Below the pieces are notes generated by a model, which saw only the letters and a list, made by a program, of their open reading frames with translations, made no database searches and was not told the origin of the DNA. Made by a program: the position numbers and the translations under genes. 64,000 bases of DNA from Candidatus Methanomethylicaceae archaeon (GTDB lineage: Archaea; Thermoproteota; Methanomethylicia; Methanomethylicales; Methanomethylicaceae), in assembly GCA_015660995.1 (NCBI GenBank), contig JACTUC010000001.1:1-64000 (forward strand), read 5' to 3'. This document shows, one piece after another, positions 19,772 through 29,932 of the stretch (position 1 is the first letter of the stretch; each line of letters begins with the position of its first letter).

Positions 19772-22270
19772 ATGAAAAAGGAAATTATCTGTATGGCAAT
19801 GCTAGCGATACTTTTGACATCAATGTTTACGATGATATCGGTGCCAGCTGTTCAGTCATCGGTACAGAATCCATTGTTTAAGATAACAATGATTGCACCA
19901 GGAAATGCGAACCTGCTACGACGTCAATGGGCCCTCATTATCCAAAATTCGTTTGAATCGGTAGGGATCGACGCAAGGGTTGTCTTCTTGGGCTCAGATG
20001 TGATGTATGCCAGGGCTCTTACACCTCCAGCGAGCATGGTAGGCAAGACTTACGACGAAGGTGGCTTTGATGCATTATTCATTGGCTGGACGCCGAGCGC
20101 ACCTAATGTTGGATTCGGTGGATCCTACCAGATTTACTATAGCAAGAACCTACCTCCGAGCGGAAGTAACTACATGCTCTGGAACAACAGTCAAAGCGAC
20201 TACTACCTAGGACTGATGATGACTGAAGGCTACACTGCTGCGGGCATTCAAGCCTACCAAAATTGGGAGGCGGTACAGTACAATGAAGTACCTGGTTCGC
20301 AGATCATGTACACAACGGCAATTCTCTCTACCGCCCAGAACGTTAATCTCAATGGCTATGCGTGGCAATGGGGTAACACCGGTCCTGTACCTCAATTCGC
20401 CTCAAACGTAACCAGCATAGCTTTGGCCTGCACAGGTCAGCCGCTCAATGTACTTCCGGCACTTTCCAACTGGTGGTACGATACGCTTGTCTACGCCCCA
20501 ATATATGATGGTCTATACTATCTAGACGCAAACAATAATATCGTTCCAGGACTCGCAGTCGCTGCCCCGACAGTGACAAACAATAATTCAAGTTTCATTT
20601 ATACACTTAGGGACGCGAACTTCAGTGACGGAGTGCCAGTCACTGCTGACGATGTACTCTTTTCATGGCTTGCATACCTTAACGCAGCTGATGGCTCACA
20701 ATTAGCTACCTATTTAGCTGGCTATATCGGTGACGATGTCACCTTCAATTGGCTCAATGGCACATCGACCCGATTGGTGCTTAACCTTGCAGACAGCACT
20801 ACCTATTATCCAGCACTCCCTAACGAAACCTCCGCAACAGTGAATGGAGCGGCTGGTATCGGAGTGGGAATCATAACAGCCATTGACGAACACACAGTGA
20901 ACGTTACGATACCCAACTTCCCAGGTTTGGGTGCACCTGCAGCAATCTTCCACCCTGAAGGGGAAGTCCCCTACATAATGCCTATGCATATCCTTGATCA
21001 GATACCTTTCTCTGATTATGCAACAAGTGCTTTTGACACGATGACCGGGTCTTTCACGGTCAATGTAAACGGAGCAAACGAAACAATCACAGGTCCAGTC
21101 GGTTCAGGTCCTTACCAATTCGTATCCTACAATCCTACGACCCAACTCATCACATTGCAAAAGTTTAATGGCTACTGGAATGCAACCAACCTAGAAAGTG
21201 CTGGCTTATTCGGCGTCCAAAACTACTATGTTAGATACATAACTGACAAAGATGGCGCAGTGGCTGCCCTCAAGAACGGCGAGGTCCAGGTCTTGGATCC
21301 AAACTACCAACTCCAGTTGGACTTTGCAGCTGGTAACCTTAATTTCGCCAACAACTACCAACTACCAGGATCAGGAATCCAGCAGCTTGGCTACAACAAT
21401 AGATCGCCAATTTGGGGAACTGGCACAGCTACGCCATTGGGTCAATCGGATCCTTCAAAAGCAGCAGAAGCAGCACGCGACGTGCGAGTAGCCTTTGATT
21501 ATCTTATACCAAGACAGCTCATCATAAACAGTCTTGAAAGCGGGATAGGCATAGCCGCTGCGGTGCATGTGAACCCAGTCTGTCCATATAATAACCAATC
21601 CATAGTTGCTAGAGACTACAACCCGACCTTGGCAAAACAGTATCTGGAAATGGCTGGATATACGGTCGCAGGGGGAGTGACTCCACCACCAACACCTCCA
21701 ATCTCGACAACCACTGGTTCACTAGTTGCCTTCACTGGCGCCTTTACAATCGATCCTACGGTGGCTTCCCAACAGGACGGCATGATTGTAGTCCTCCAAA
21801 ATAGCACTGATGGTAACACATGGCAGTCAATCGCTACCGGTAACACAAATCCCCAAGGCAACTTCTACATGACCTACTATGTGCCGAGCAGCACTCCTGC
21901 CCAATATTATCGGGTAGTTCAGACTGGAATAGGAGTCCACACTGCCGCTGCGAATAACCTGACGCAAACCCAGCTTTTCAACTTCAATACACTGAATACT
22001 AAATACTTCTCGCTACCAACCGATATCTTGCCGACATCGCCAATAACCAACATATTCCCCATCGACAGCTATGTGGCTCCGTACGTCAGCCAAATTAACA
22101 CCCAAAGCGCGCAGATAAGCAGCATGAATTCTACTATCGCAGCTCAGAGTGCGCAAATATCAACTCTCAATTCATCGCTTAATAATGCAACTAACATTGG
22201 CTATGCTGGTGTCGGAATAGCTATCATTGCATTAATCGCCGCTGTTGTGTTAGGCATGAGGAAGAAATAG
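19772..22270 (+). CDS. Membrane-anchored SBP_bac_5-like substrate-binding protein with permuted lobe order and C-terminal TM
   Basis: Signal peptide; typical C-terminal SBP segment at the N-terminus (FKITMIAPGNANLLRRQWALIIQNSFESVGIDARV...FDALFIGWTPSAP), then canonical N-terminal part; coiled coil and TM at the end. Confidence 0.85.
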   Translation: MKKEIICMAMLAILLTSMFTMISVPAVQSSVQNPLFKITMIAPGNANLLRRQWALIIQNSFESVGIDARVVFLGSDVMYARALTPPASMVGKTYDEGGFDALFIGWTPSAPNVGFGGSYQIYYSKNLPPSGSNYMLWNNSQSDYYLGLMMTEGYTAAGIQAYQNWEAVQYNEVPGSQIMYTTAILSTAQNVNLNGYAWQWGNTGPVPQFASNVTSIALACTGQPLNVLPALSNWWYDTLVYAPIYDGLYYLDANNNIVPGLAVAAPTVTNNNSSFIYTLRDANFSDGVPVTADDVLFSWLAYLNAADGSQLATYLAGYIGDDVTFNWLNGTSTRLVLNLADSTTYYPALPNETSATVNGAAGIGVGIITAIDEHTVNVTIPNFPGLGAPAAIFHPEGEVPYIMPMHILDQIPFSDYATSAFDTMTGSFTVNVNGANETITGPVGSGPYQFVSYNPTTQLITLQKFNGYWNATNLESAGLFGVQNYYVRYITDKDGAVAALKNGEVQVLDPNYQLQLDFAAGNLNFANNYQLPGSGIQQLGYNNRSPIWGTGTATPLGQSDPSKAAEAARDVRVAFDYLIPRQLIINSLESGIGIAAAVHVNPVCPYNNQSIVARDYNPTLAKQYLEMAGYTVAGGVTPPPTPPISTTTGSLVAFTGAFTIDPTVASQQDGMIVVLQNSTDGNTWQSIATGNTNPQGNFYMTYYVPSSTPAQYYRVVQTGIGVHTAAANNLTQTQLFNFNTLNTKYFSLPTDILPTSPITNIFPIDSYVAPYVSQINTQSAQISSMNSTIAAQSAQISTLNSSLNNATNIGYAGVGIAIIALIAAVVLGMRKK

Positions 22271-22285
22271 CTTCCTCCAACTTCC

Positions 22286-22304
22286 CTTTTTTTATTTTTA
22301 TTAT
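22286..22304 (+). terminator. Poly-T terminator after SBP gene
   Basis: CCCTTTTTTTATTTTTATT shortly after the stop. Confidence 0.5.
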
Positions 22305-22328
22305 ATTGCAGTTCATGAGTTTCTTATT

Positions 22329-22718
22329 TCAAATCAAAGTCGAGAGAAGCCCCAAAATAAATGATTCGATCAATACTGCAAATCCTAAAATGACCAACCT
22401 TTTTCCCCTCTGTATCCTTTCCTTTAACAATTTTCCTTCTTTCTCTTTCCCTGCTTCATCTTTCTCTGATGTCTGCATCTCCAACTTTGCATCCCTACGG
22501 CGAAAAAACCTCTCAAGGACAGGGAAAGAAACACTCGAGAGAAGAAATCCAATCGATCCACCCAAGATCAGAAAGATGGCACTAAGTACCATCAACACAA
22601 CTAGAAAAGAGATGAAAAAATCCCTGCCAGCTAGATACAAGAGCAATGACACGGCGAGAGAAGCAAGGTTCAGAAGCAGGACATCCCTAAGAAATAATTT
22701 CAAAGTAGGTTCCTCCAA
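22329..22718 (-). CDS. Small hypothetical membrane protein
   Basis: Hydrophobic segments flanking a charged linker. Confidence 0.5.
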   Translation of the reverse strand: MEEPTLKLFLRDVLLLNLASLAVSLLLYLAGRDFFISFLVVLMVLSAIFLILGGSIGFLLSSVSFPVLERFFRRRDAKLEMQTSEKDEAGKEKEGKLLKERIQRGKRLVILGFAVLIESFILGLLSTLI

Positions 22719-22823
22719 ATCGAAACGAACGCCTGTGATCTAAATCCTTTACTACCTCGGCACATCAAGATAAAAAACTTAATAGACTGATTTATTCTTA
22801 TTGCTAGTACCTCTGGTGATTGA

Positions 22824-23714
22824 GTGCCAAAAGAGAGAAGCCAGTCGTTATCCAATAGAACGAAGATCCTGTTTGCCATAATAATCGTTGTGTTGATGGT
22901 ATCCTACGGCTTGGCCATGATCTACCCTCAACACCCGAGCTTGGCAACTCCATCGCCTTCCTCCTTCACTCCTTCGGACTGGATGTCATTTATCCCTTCG
23001 AATGTGACATACTTCCGCTTTTTGAACGTCTCATTTCTGGCCCAATACCCGCTCCTATTTGAGGATCCTCTCATCCTCTCATTCAGTCCGAATCTATTCA
23101 ATATTACAGTTGCCAATGTTACCTACGGAGTCGACTTACAGGCAAATAATGCGATTAATGTCACTATTATTGGACTAAATGATCAATCACTGACATTTGT
23201 ATCAAATGCGTTAGCCAGTGCTAATCTAACCTCAACAGTCTACAATAATGTGACATTATACAGACTTGAACAAAATCCGACTGGCGTTGATGGTCCTGCT
23301 TGGGTATGCATTGTTCGCGGGGTGATGGTGCTAGGTCAAGGAGATCTTCTAGCAGAGCAAGCGCTGCAATCAATAATTGATGCTTCCCCTGCAACATTCT
23401 TCAATAACGACCAACTCAAGGTGGGATACCTTCTAACTTGGGGCGGTGAAAAAACCTTCGCCTTTTCTTATTACCAATCGGGCGATAACAACTATTCCGT
23501 GGATTGGGAAATGCATAGTGCCACCAACGGTTCAGTTATTACCGATCGATATTCTTACCATTTCCCTTCTGCAGAAGTGCTGAGCAACAAATATGATGAT
23601 GCGAAGAAAAACCTCTTCTTCGACGCCAAAGCAGTGTACACCAGCGGTAGTTTCATGGTGGGGGATTTTAGTTTCCTGCAATCCGAGGTGCGAACTGCTC
23701 TTGGAATAATTTGA
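22824..23714 (+). CDS. Membrane-anchored extracellular hypothetical protein (paralog of next gene)
   Basis: N-terminal TM; shared blocks with 23866..24753 (PSPSSFTPSDWMSFIPSNVTYFRFLNVS, YNNVTLYRLEQNP, SVDWEMHSATNGS). Confidence 0.75.
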   Translation: MPKERSQSLSNRTKILFAIIIVVLMVSYGLAMIYPQHPSLATPSPSSFTPSDWMSFIPSNVTYFRFLNVSFLAQYPLLFEDPLILSFSPNLFNITVANVTYGVDLQANNAINVTIIGLNDQSLTFVSNALASANLTSTVYNNVTLYRLEQNPTGVDGPAWVCIVRGVMVLGQGDLLAEQALQSIIDASPATFFNNDQLKVGYLLTWGGEKTFAFSYYQSGDNNYSVDWEMHSATNGSVITDRYSYHFPSAEVLSNKYDDAKKNLFFDAKAVYTSGSFMVGDFSFLQSEVRTALGII

Positions 23715-23865
23715 ACCAATAATTGATGTTCTTGAGATTTTTAGAGACCGCTGACCTTTCCATTAGCCCGAATTGGGTAAAATTTGTTCTTCCATGACAT
23801 TCATAAAGATTTTAATAGTTGTTTCATAATTCTAAAGCCATCGCTTTTTTAGCAAGGGTGATGTC

Positions 23866-24753
23866 ATGCCGCAGAAAAAGAGACAGGGGCCATCGAGGAA
23901 GCTTCAGATCGGAATAATCTTCATAGCGTTCATACTGGTCTTCTCCTACGTTATAGTGATATTCTCGCCTTACCTCAATACACGCCAGTTACCATCCCCC
24001 TCAACATTTACATCTGAGGAATGGATGTCATTCGTTCCCTCCCAGACATATTTGTTCCGATACCTCAACATCTCCGTACTTCAGGACTTCCCCCTCCTTT
24101 TCCAGAGTTCTGTGCTGTTCTCAATCCAAGATCCCGCTATGAACATCAGCATCTCGGATGTCACGTACGACGTTGATCTGGAGACGAGCAATGGCACCGG
24201 CGTCAGTATAATGGCGATGAATAGCTCAAGCCTTTCGAATTATTCATTCATCTTGGCGGGTGGCAATCTAAACTCCTCCGTCTACGATAATGTGACACTT
24301 TACAGGCTGGCTCAGGATCCATTCAACGGGTCGGCTGGTGCTTGGATCTGCGTGAGTCCGAAGGCTGTAATCCTCAGCTCGGGCGATGCTCCTGCTCTAA
24401 GCGCCCTCAAGTCTGTGCTGGACACCTCGTCTAATGCCTTCTTCACAAACGACGAGTTCAAAGTAGGTTACCAGCTTACAACTGGAGGCAAAGACTATCT
24501 GCTCTTCACATATTCCGAAGCAGGCAACAATTCCTACAATGTTGACTGGGAGATGCGTAGCGCATTTAATGGCTCAACGATTGGTGTGACATATATTTTC
24601 CACTTTCCGACCACTGCTGTCCTCAATGGAAACTACGCTAATCTGAAGACACTGCTGACCACTGCGACTAGCACCTACTCCATTGACAAATTCGGAGTCT
24701 TTGACTTCTCCTACTCGCAAGGGGATATAAGATACGCAATATTAGGCGGCTAG
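23866..24753 (+). CDS. Membrane-anchored extracellular hypothetical protein (paralog of previous gene)
   Basis: PSPSTFTSEEWMSFVPSQTYLFRYLNIS, YDNVTLYRLAQDP, NVDWEMRSAFNGS. Confidence 0.75.
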   Translation: MPQKKRQGPSRKLQIGIIFIAFILVFSYVIVIFSPYLNTRQLPSPSTFTSEEWMSFVPSQTYLFRYLNISVLQDFPLLFQSSVLFSIQDPAMNISISDVTYDVDLETSNGTGVSIMAMNSSSLSNYSFILAGGNLNSSVYDNVTLYRLAQDPFNGSAGAWICVSPKAVILSSGDAPALSALKSVLDTSSNAFFTNDEFKVGYQLTTGGKDYLLFTYSEAGNNSYNVDWEMRSAFNGSTIGVTYIFHFPTTAVLNGNYANLKTLLTTATSTYSIDKFGVFDFSYSQGDIRYAILGG

Positions 24754-24883
24754 ATTATTCGTCTGATCTCCGAAAAAACGCAATAAGCACAAACTATCCG
24801 AGCCTAAATGATAAATTAATGCTAGCTATACCCGCCAAGCTTATGGTAAAAACTTAATATCCCAATCCAAGGATTGATACTGG

Positions 24884-25231
24884 GTGCTTTCATTGCACAT
24901 TACTTGGTTCGAGTCGGAAGATGGCGCTTCGGTGAACAAGAAGGACGCAAAAATGATAGAGAAATGGATTGTGAAGAACGCTGGTAACATACATGAGATA
25001 TTCCACCTTATCCAGGAGCATGAGATGGAGGCAGTGAAGATCATCGAAGGGACTCAGGAGAAGGAAAAAGGCAGAACGAAGATCAATTCATATGATATCT
25101 TATTCATCTCCAATATCATATTAATCGTTAGCTGCGAGGAGACGCAGGACGTGGAAGGCAGCGGGCTGACTAGAAAAATCAACTACCTTGGCTTAATAGA
25201 AATCCCCTGCGGAGAGGAGGAAGAGCGATGA
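24884..25231 (+). CDS. Hypothetical protein
   Basis: 115-aa ORF on the same strand, no overlap with neighbours; product unrecognised. Confidence 0.45.
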   Translation: MLSLHITWFESEDGASVNKKDAKMIEKWIVKNAGNIHEIFHLIQEHEMEAVKIIEGTQEKEKGRTKINSYDILFISNIILIVSCEETQDVEGSGLTRKINYLGLIEIPCGEEEER

Positions 25232-25629
25232 GCGACATGAAGAGACCGCTGGGAATCATGCTTCTTGCGCTTTTGCTGGCGCTCAACGGCATATAATTGA
25301 TAGCATCGCTTTTCTTTCCTAGTATGCTTGGTGACGAGGCGTGGCTTCTATGGGCATTCGTCGCGATGGGCTTTGGCTATATTATTGCCGCTGTCGGGCT
25401 CTTCATAGGCTTCAACTGGTCCTGGTACCTAACACTGGGCCTCTCGTTCATCGCCATTGCCATCTCGATCACCTATCTAGATGTTCTCGATCTCATCTTC
25501 GATGGCATTGTGATCTTCTACATTACCCAGTCCAATGCAAGGTCATTCTTATTCGGGAAGAGAACGCACTCTGTTATTTCGTCCGGCTCTAGCCCCGGAG
25601 GGAGTGTGCCGCCGCCGCCTCCCCCTTGA
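25228..25629 (+). pseudogene. Small membrane protein ORF interrupted by an in-frame TAA after codon 22
   Basis: ATG at 25228 (MSDMKRPLGIMLLALLLALNGI), TAA, then same frame continues LIASLFFPSMLGDEAWLLWAFVAMGFGYIIAAVGLFIGFNWSWYL... to 25629. Confidence 0.6.
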
Positions 25630-25718
25630 ATTTGGACGTACAAGAAAAAATAGCAAATCTCTGAAAACATTATCCGCACAGTGTAGTGATGATTGTCTTC
25701 AGAAAGCCAATCCCAAGG

Positions 25719-26402
25719 CTAATCAATGAGCGGGAAAATTTCTTCTTTTATGTAGTTCAGGAACTCTGCGGGCTGGATCCCACTGAATGCGGTGACCACC
25801 GCGCTCCTGGTCACTCCTGCCACAATCCCATACCTTCTGGACTTGAAGACCATGTACCATATCGCCCCGTGGGATGAGTACTCGCTATAGAGTGAGGTGT
25901 CAGCGAGTCCGGATCCGTAGAGCGAGAGCTTGCTGATGTTTGGGATGTCCACTCCGTCGAAAAACATGACCTTCGTATCCTCAAGGTTTGATTCATGGTA
26001 CTTCTTCAAGGTCTCAGGAGAGATCTTCGCTTCTACTACGCTCCCGGCAGCAATGAAGAGGACCTTGCTCATCTGGTTGGCTATATTATTGGCTATCCTC
26101 TTCTTCTCGAGCACTATCAGTAGGATACGGTCGCCATCCTTGCTGAATTGGAAGGGGGCTTCCATTGTCTTGACAACAAGCCTCTCGCCATCCCTGTGCG
26201 AGACAGTGAATGCAATATCCTGTGAGAACAACCCCTCCAGCGAATCCGAAGTAAGCTGCAACTTGCTGATCTCGGTGACCAAGGGGACGGTCTGATCTCC
26301 AAAAGTGAACTCTTCTTCGTGTTTGTATCCCTTCAGTTTCGCCGAGATCGTCGCCAGGTCGATGTCTTCCTTAACTTTGAAGACCTTACCCGCAAGAACC
26401 AT
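25719..26402 (-). CDS. Hypothetical protein (possibly PH/bPH-like)
   Basis: Start MVLAGKVFKVKEDIDLATISAKLKGY; fold guess only. Confidence 0.6.
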   Translation of the reverse strand: MVLAGKVFKVKEDIDLATISAKLKGYKHEEEFTFGDQTVPLVTEISKLQLTSDSLEGLFSQDIAFTVSHRDGERLVVKTMEAPFQFSKDGDRILLIVLEKKRIANNIANQMSKVLFIAAGSVVEAKISPETLKKYHESNLEDTKVMFFDGVDIPNISKLSLYGSGLADTSLYSEYSSHGAIWYMVFKSRRYGIVAGVTRSAVVTAFSGIQPAEFLNYIKEEIFPLID

Positions 26403-26433
26403 CCATAACACCACGTCTTGTTGGTGAATGGTG

Positions 26434-27996
26434 TCATATAAAAAGTTGACCGCTTTCGATTTGGGCTTGCTGATCCTTATCCACCCAGGCGAATCTTCTC
26501 TGCAGGGACTTCGAATAGTAAAGTTTCCAATCAAAATCTATCCTCCTTCCCCAGTCTGCATACACCCTCGGGTCGATATAGTTCCTCAGCGACGTGTTGA
26601 GGTTGTAGTCCTTCGTCGCTTGCATGGACTTCACCTTAAGGTCCAGTTCCTTTATCTTCTCAGCCTTTGCCTTCTTCTCTCTCAGAACCTTAAGGCGCTC
26701 TTTCTTCTTATTGAGGCTCTCCTCCCATGTCTTGGGGAGCTTACGCTTATGGTTGCATACCTTGGCTGCTTCTAGGTTCGCCATCGTGGCGCAGTATTTC
26801 TTGATGTACTTCGGGCTCCTCTTGCTCACCTCTGCCCTCCCAAGGGCTTCCTTGGTAGTCGTGGATGCATGATAAGTCCTGAAGACCTTCGCAGTCAGCC
26901 CTGGCATCACCTCTGAGAGGTATGCGTTTACTTTCTGCGATCTCACGCCATTGAATATCGTCTCGTTGCCCTCGGCCATGAACTCCTTTAGGTTGCGGAC
27001 GATGATCTCAGGTGGCTTTATGGTGCTCACCCACCTGACGCAGTCTTTCCCTAGAAAGTCCAGCGTGATTGAGCCGTCTGGCTGGAATGTAATGTGCTCT
27101 GTGCGCAAGGTCGTCGCACCCACTGTGTCTGCCTCATCTTCCCCCTTCTCGTCGCCCACCCTCATCTTGAGGTTATCAATGAGGTAGCAGACGGTGGCAA
27201 CCTTTCTCTCAAGCTGGTCGTGGGATTCTAGCCCCCTTGCTATGTGGACCCTGACCTTCTCGATCTTCTTCTGAAGCTCCCACGCCTTCTGGTACTTCTC
27301 CATGTCCCTGACCTGCTTGACGTACGCAGTATCGGAGAGCCAGACGTACTTCATTTTATCCCTAAGCTTATCCCTCCAGCTGGCAATCCAGAGATATGAA
27401 GGATCAAAAACAATGCATTTCCATGATCCCCCTAATGGGGGTTTAGGAACGGGTGCATCGGGTGACAGGTTAAGTGTTATCTCCTCCCCCCTTATTCCCG
27501 ATTTCCAGCTTCCCCTGAGGGGATGGTCGCCCCTGCCAACAAAAATTGATGCAGGCTCAACCATGTAGTTGCCTATTTCCATGGGGATCCCGTTTACCAT
27601 TGCAATACCGTACTTCTGCCTATTCTCTTCCCTAAGCCTCTTCCTGTACGCTGCAAGTGTCTTCTTCTTCTCCTTACCCATCCCTTCCTTCCTCGCCCTC
27701 TCTGATTCGACCCAATTCGATACAGCAGAGAAGTCGAAGTCCTCCGGTCCAACCTTCCCTTTTATGCCAAGCGCACCGCCGAAATCCCTGAAGAAATTCT
27801 TCACAAAGACCTCGTCCTTCGGGTAGTCAGTTATGAGTTTCCTGACCCAGGCGACAGCCATCTCCTCCTGCTCCGGGGTGAGCGGAAGCTCCCTGCCTCG
27901 GAACCTTATCTTAAATCCAACAGGATTGTAAACAGGGATGAGCACTCCATTATGGCTCAGTCGCCTTACCTCGAACTTTTCCATCCGATTCTCCAC
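26434..27996 (-). CDS. topIB: DNA topoisomerase IB, eukaryotic type
   Basis: C-terminal LNTSLRNYIDPRV matches the eukaryotic Topo I active-site Tyr region; TTLRTEHITF, KVFRTYHAST, coiled-coil linker before the active-site domain. Confidence 0.95.
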   Translation of the reverse strand: MENRMEKFEVRRLSHNGVLIPVYNPVGFKIRFRGRELPLTPEQEEMAVAWVRKLITDYPKDEVFVKNFFRDFGGALGIKGKVGPEDFDFSAVSNWVESERARKEGMGKEKKKTLAAYRKRLREENRQKYGIAMVNGIPMEIGNYMVEPASIFVGRGDHPLRGSWKSGIRGEEITLNLSPDAPVPKPPLGGSWKCIVFDPSYLWIASWRDKLRDKMKYVWLSDTAYVKQVRDMEKYQKAWELQKKIEKVRVHIARGLESHDQLERKVATVCYLIDNLKMRVGDEKGEDEADTVGATTLRTEHITFQPDGSITLDFLGKDCVRWVSTIKPPEIIVRNLKEFMAEGNETIFNGVRSQKVNAYLSEVMPGLTAKVFRTYHASTTTKEALGRAEVSKRSPKYIKKYCATMANLEAAKVCNHKRKLPKTWEESLNKKKERLKVLREKKAKAEKIKELDLKVKSMQATKDYNLNTSLRNYIDPRVYADWGRRIDFDWKLYYSKSLQRRFAWVDKDQQAQIESGQLFI

Positions 27997-28138
27997 GGTT
28001 AGTAATTTGAAATTAGCTTATTACATAAGCTTTACCCATAGAAATTTGAAAGGATCGCCATCACTGTGGCTGACCTAATGGCTCCCCGCCGGAGGCAGGG
28101 CAACGCTACAGACATATTTATAAGAAGCTCGAAAAGAA

Positions 28139-29932
28139 TTGAAAAAGCTCAAAGGGGGGCATGCTACGTCGAAGCTCACCATTCTTGAGGTCATTCTAGA
28201 GAACTTCATGTCCTATGAGTACGCTAGAGTGAACCTTAGGCGGGGGCTTAACCTTATCTCCGGCCCCAACGGTGCCGGAAAATCCTCTATCCTCTTGGCA
28301 ATATCAGTTGCAACAGGTCAAAGCTACACCGAGCGATCGCGGAAGCTCGCAGATCTCATCCGGAGGGGGAAGGAGACCGCCAGGGTGACCCTCGTCCTCA
28401 ACAACAAGGTCGAAGACGGGAAGAGGCCTGCCCCGCTCATAAACAGCGATCTCCTATCGGTCTCTAGGTACCTGAAGAAGGACGGGACGTACTGGTTCGA
28501 GATCAACGGCAGGGAGGTCAGCAAGTTCGATGTGAACCGCCTCTTCAAGAGCGTCGGCATGAACCCCGACAACATGCTTATCATAATGCACCAGAACATG
28601 ATCGAGGAGTTTGCAATCACATCACCGGAGGAGAAGCTGAAGATGGTCGAGGAGGCCGTTGGCTTCTCCCAGTACCGCAAGGCGATATACGAGGCTGAAG
28701 ATAAGCTCAACCGCATACTGGGCGAGGAGGAGGCGACTTCTCAGCTCTTGGCAAGCGCCGAGCAGACCCTTGCCTATTGGAAGGAGCTGAATGACAAGTA
28801 CAATGAGAAGAGAGCCCTCCTCGACCGCAAGGCATACCTCGAGAGGGAGCTGATCTGGGCGCAGATCATCAAGAATGAGCGGTCCGTCACTCAGATACAG
28901 GAGAAGATTCTTCTCAAAAGCTCCCAGCTGGAAGACCTCGATAAGGGAACTACGCTGAAAGAGAGGGAGGGAAAAGGCCTATGGGAGTCCTACCTCGGGC
29001 TCAAGGAGAAGTTCCGACTTCTGCTCATGGAACAGCGGAAGCAGGACGAGGAAACGCTCAAGGAACTCGGTGCAATAGACGAGCGGCTCGATGCCACGGT
29101 CCAGAACTATGTCGATGTCAAGGTTAGAGAAGCGATAGATCGATACCGCATCAGGGAGCTGGAGAAGGACCTCAAGGAGCTGAGGTCGTCACTCGCCGAA
29201 GCTCAAGCCCTCTTGGAGGAGTCAAGCAGGCTTATCGACAAGGCTGGGGAGCGGCTCGAGACACCAAGATCGATACAGGACATATCCGACGAAGCGAAGT
29301 ATGTGAACGCCCATCTACTCTCGCTGGGTGAGGTGCCAGACGACTCACCTTCAATGTACCAGACGTACCTAAAGACCTACGGCGAGCTTAAACAGAAGGC
29401 GGACGTGGTAGGCGAGAACCGCAAAAGGACGATTGAGGAGCTGGACGACAGGAAGAAGATCTGGAAAGGAGTCATGGAGCGCCTCATAGTCGAGATCAAC
29501 CCGACGTACAGCGACGTCTTAGGCAAGGTCGCCGGCATTGGCACGGTCCGCCTTTCCAACATGGACGACGCCGACCGTTCAGGAATCGAGGTCACCGTTG
29601 GCTTCAAAGGATCTTCCCCTGTTATATTAGACGCATACGCCCAGAGTGGAGGGGAGAGGGCTGTCGCAACGATGGCCTTCCTGCTCGCACTTCAGCACAA
29701 CCTCAAATCGCCAGTCCGGGCTGTCGACGAGTTTGACGTCCATATGGATCCGCACAACAGGGAATCCATGATGAAGATGCTTTTCTCCTTCATGAATGAG
29801 AACGAAGACGTCCAGTTCATTGTCATTACACCCAGCCAGCTTAGTGCGGTTGGCGAGTTCGCCAACATCATCTTTGTACAGAATGTCCACGGTAGGTCGG
29901 AGGTGGCGAAGGCTGCCACAGCAACAGCGTAA
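28139..29932 (+). CDS. Compact SMC-like ATPase with Smc5/6-like heads (TTG start)
   Basis: Walker A GPNGAGKSS; QNMIEEFAITSPEEKLKMVEEAVG; signature AQSGGERAVATMAFLLALQ; Walker B RAVDEFDVHMDPHNRESM; short coiled-coil arms (597 aa total). Confidence 0.85.
   Translation: MKKLKGGHATSKLTILEVILENFMSYEYARVNLRRGLNLISGPNGAGKSSILLAISVATGQSYTERSRKLADLIRRGKETARVTLVLNNKVEDGKRPAPLINSDLLSVSRYLKKDGTYWFEINGREVSKFDVNRLFKSVGMNPDNMLIIMHQNMIEEFAITSPEEKLKMVEEAVGFSQYRKAIYEAEDKLNRILGEEEATSQLLASAEQTLAYWKELNDKYNEKRALLDRKAYLERELIWAQIIKNERSVTQIQEKILLKSSQLEDLDKGTTLKEREGKGLWESYLGLKEKFRLLLMEQRKQDEETLKELGAIDERLDATVQNYVDVKVREAIDRYRIRELEKDLKELRSSLAEAQALLEESSRLIDKAGERLETPRSIQDISDEAKYVNAHLLSLGEVPDDSPSMYQTYLKTYGELKQKADVVGENRKRTIEELDDRKKIWKGVMERLIVEINPTYSDVLGKVAGIGTVRLSNMDDADRSGIEVTVGFKGSSPVILDAYAQSGGERAVATMAFLLALQHNLKSPVRAVDEFDVHMDPHNRESMMKMLFSFMNENEDVQFIVITPSQLSAVGEFANIIFVQNVHGRSEVAKAATATA

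Noticed and set aside
28060-28110. Possible tRNA or structured RNA at ggctccccgccggaggcagggc
   Set aside because: No cloverleaf with anticodon arm and TTC loop could be built; no convincing tRNA or rRNA was seen in the window by eye.
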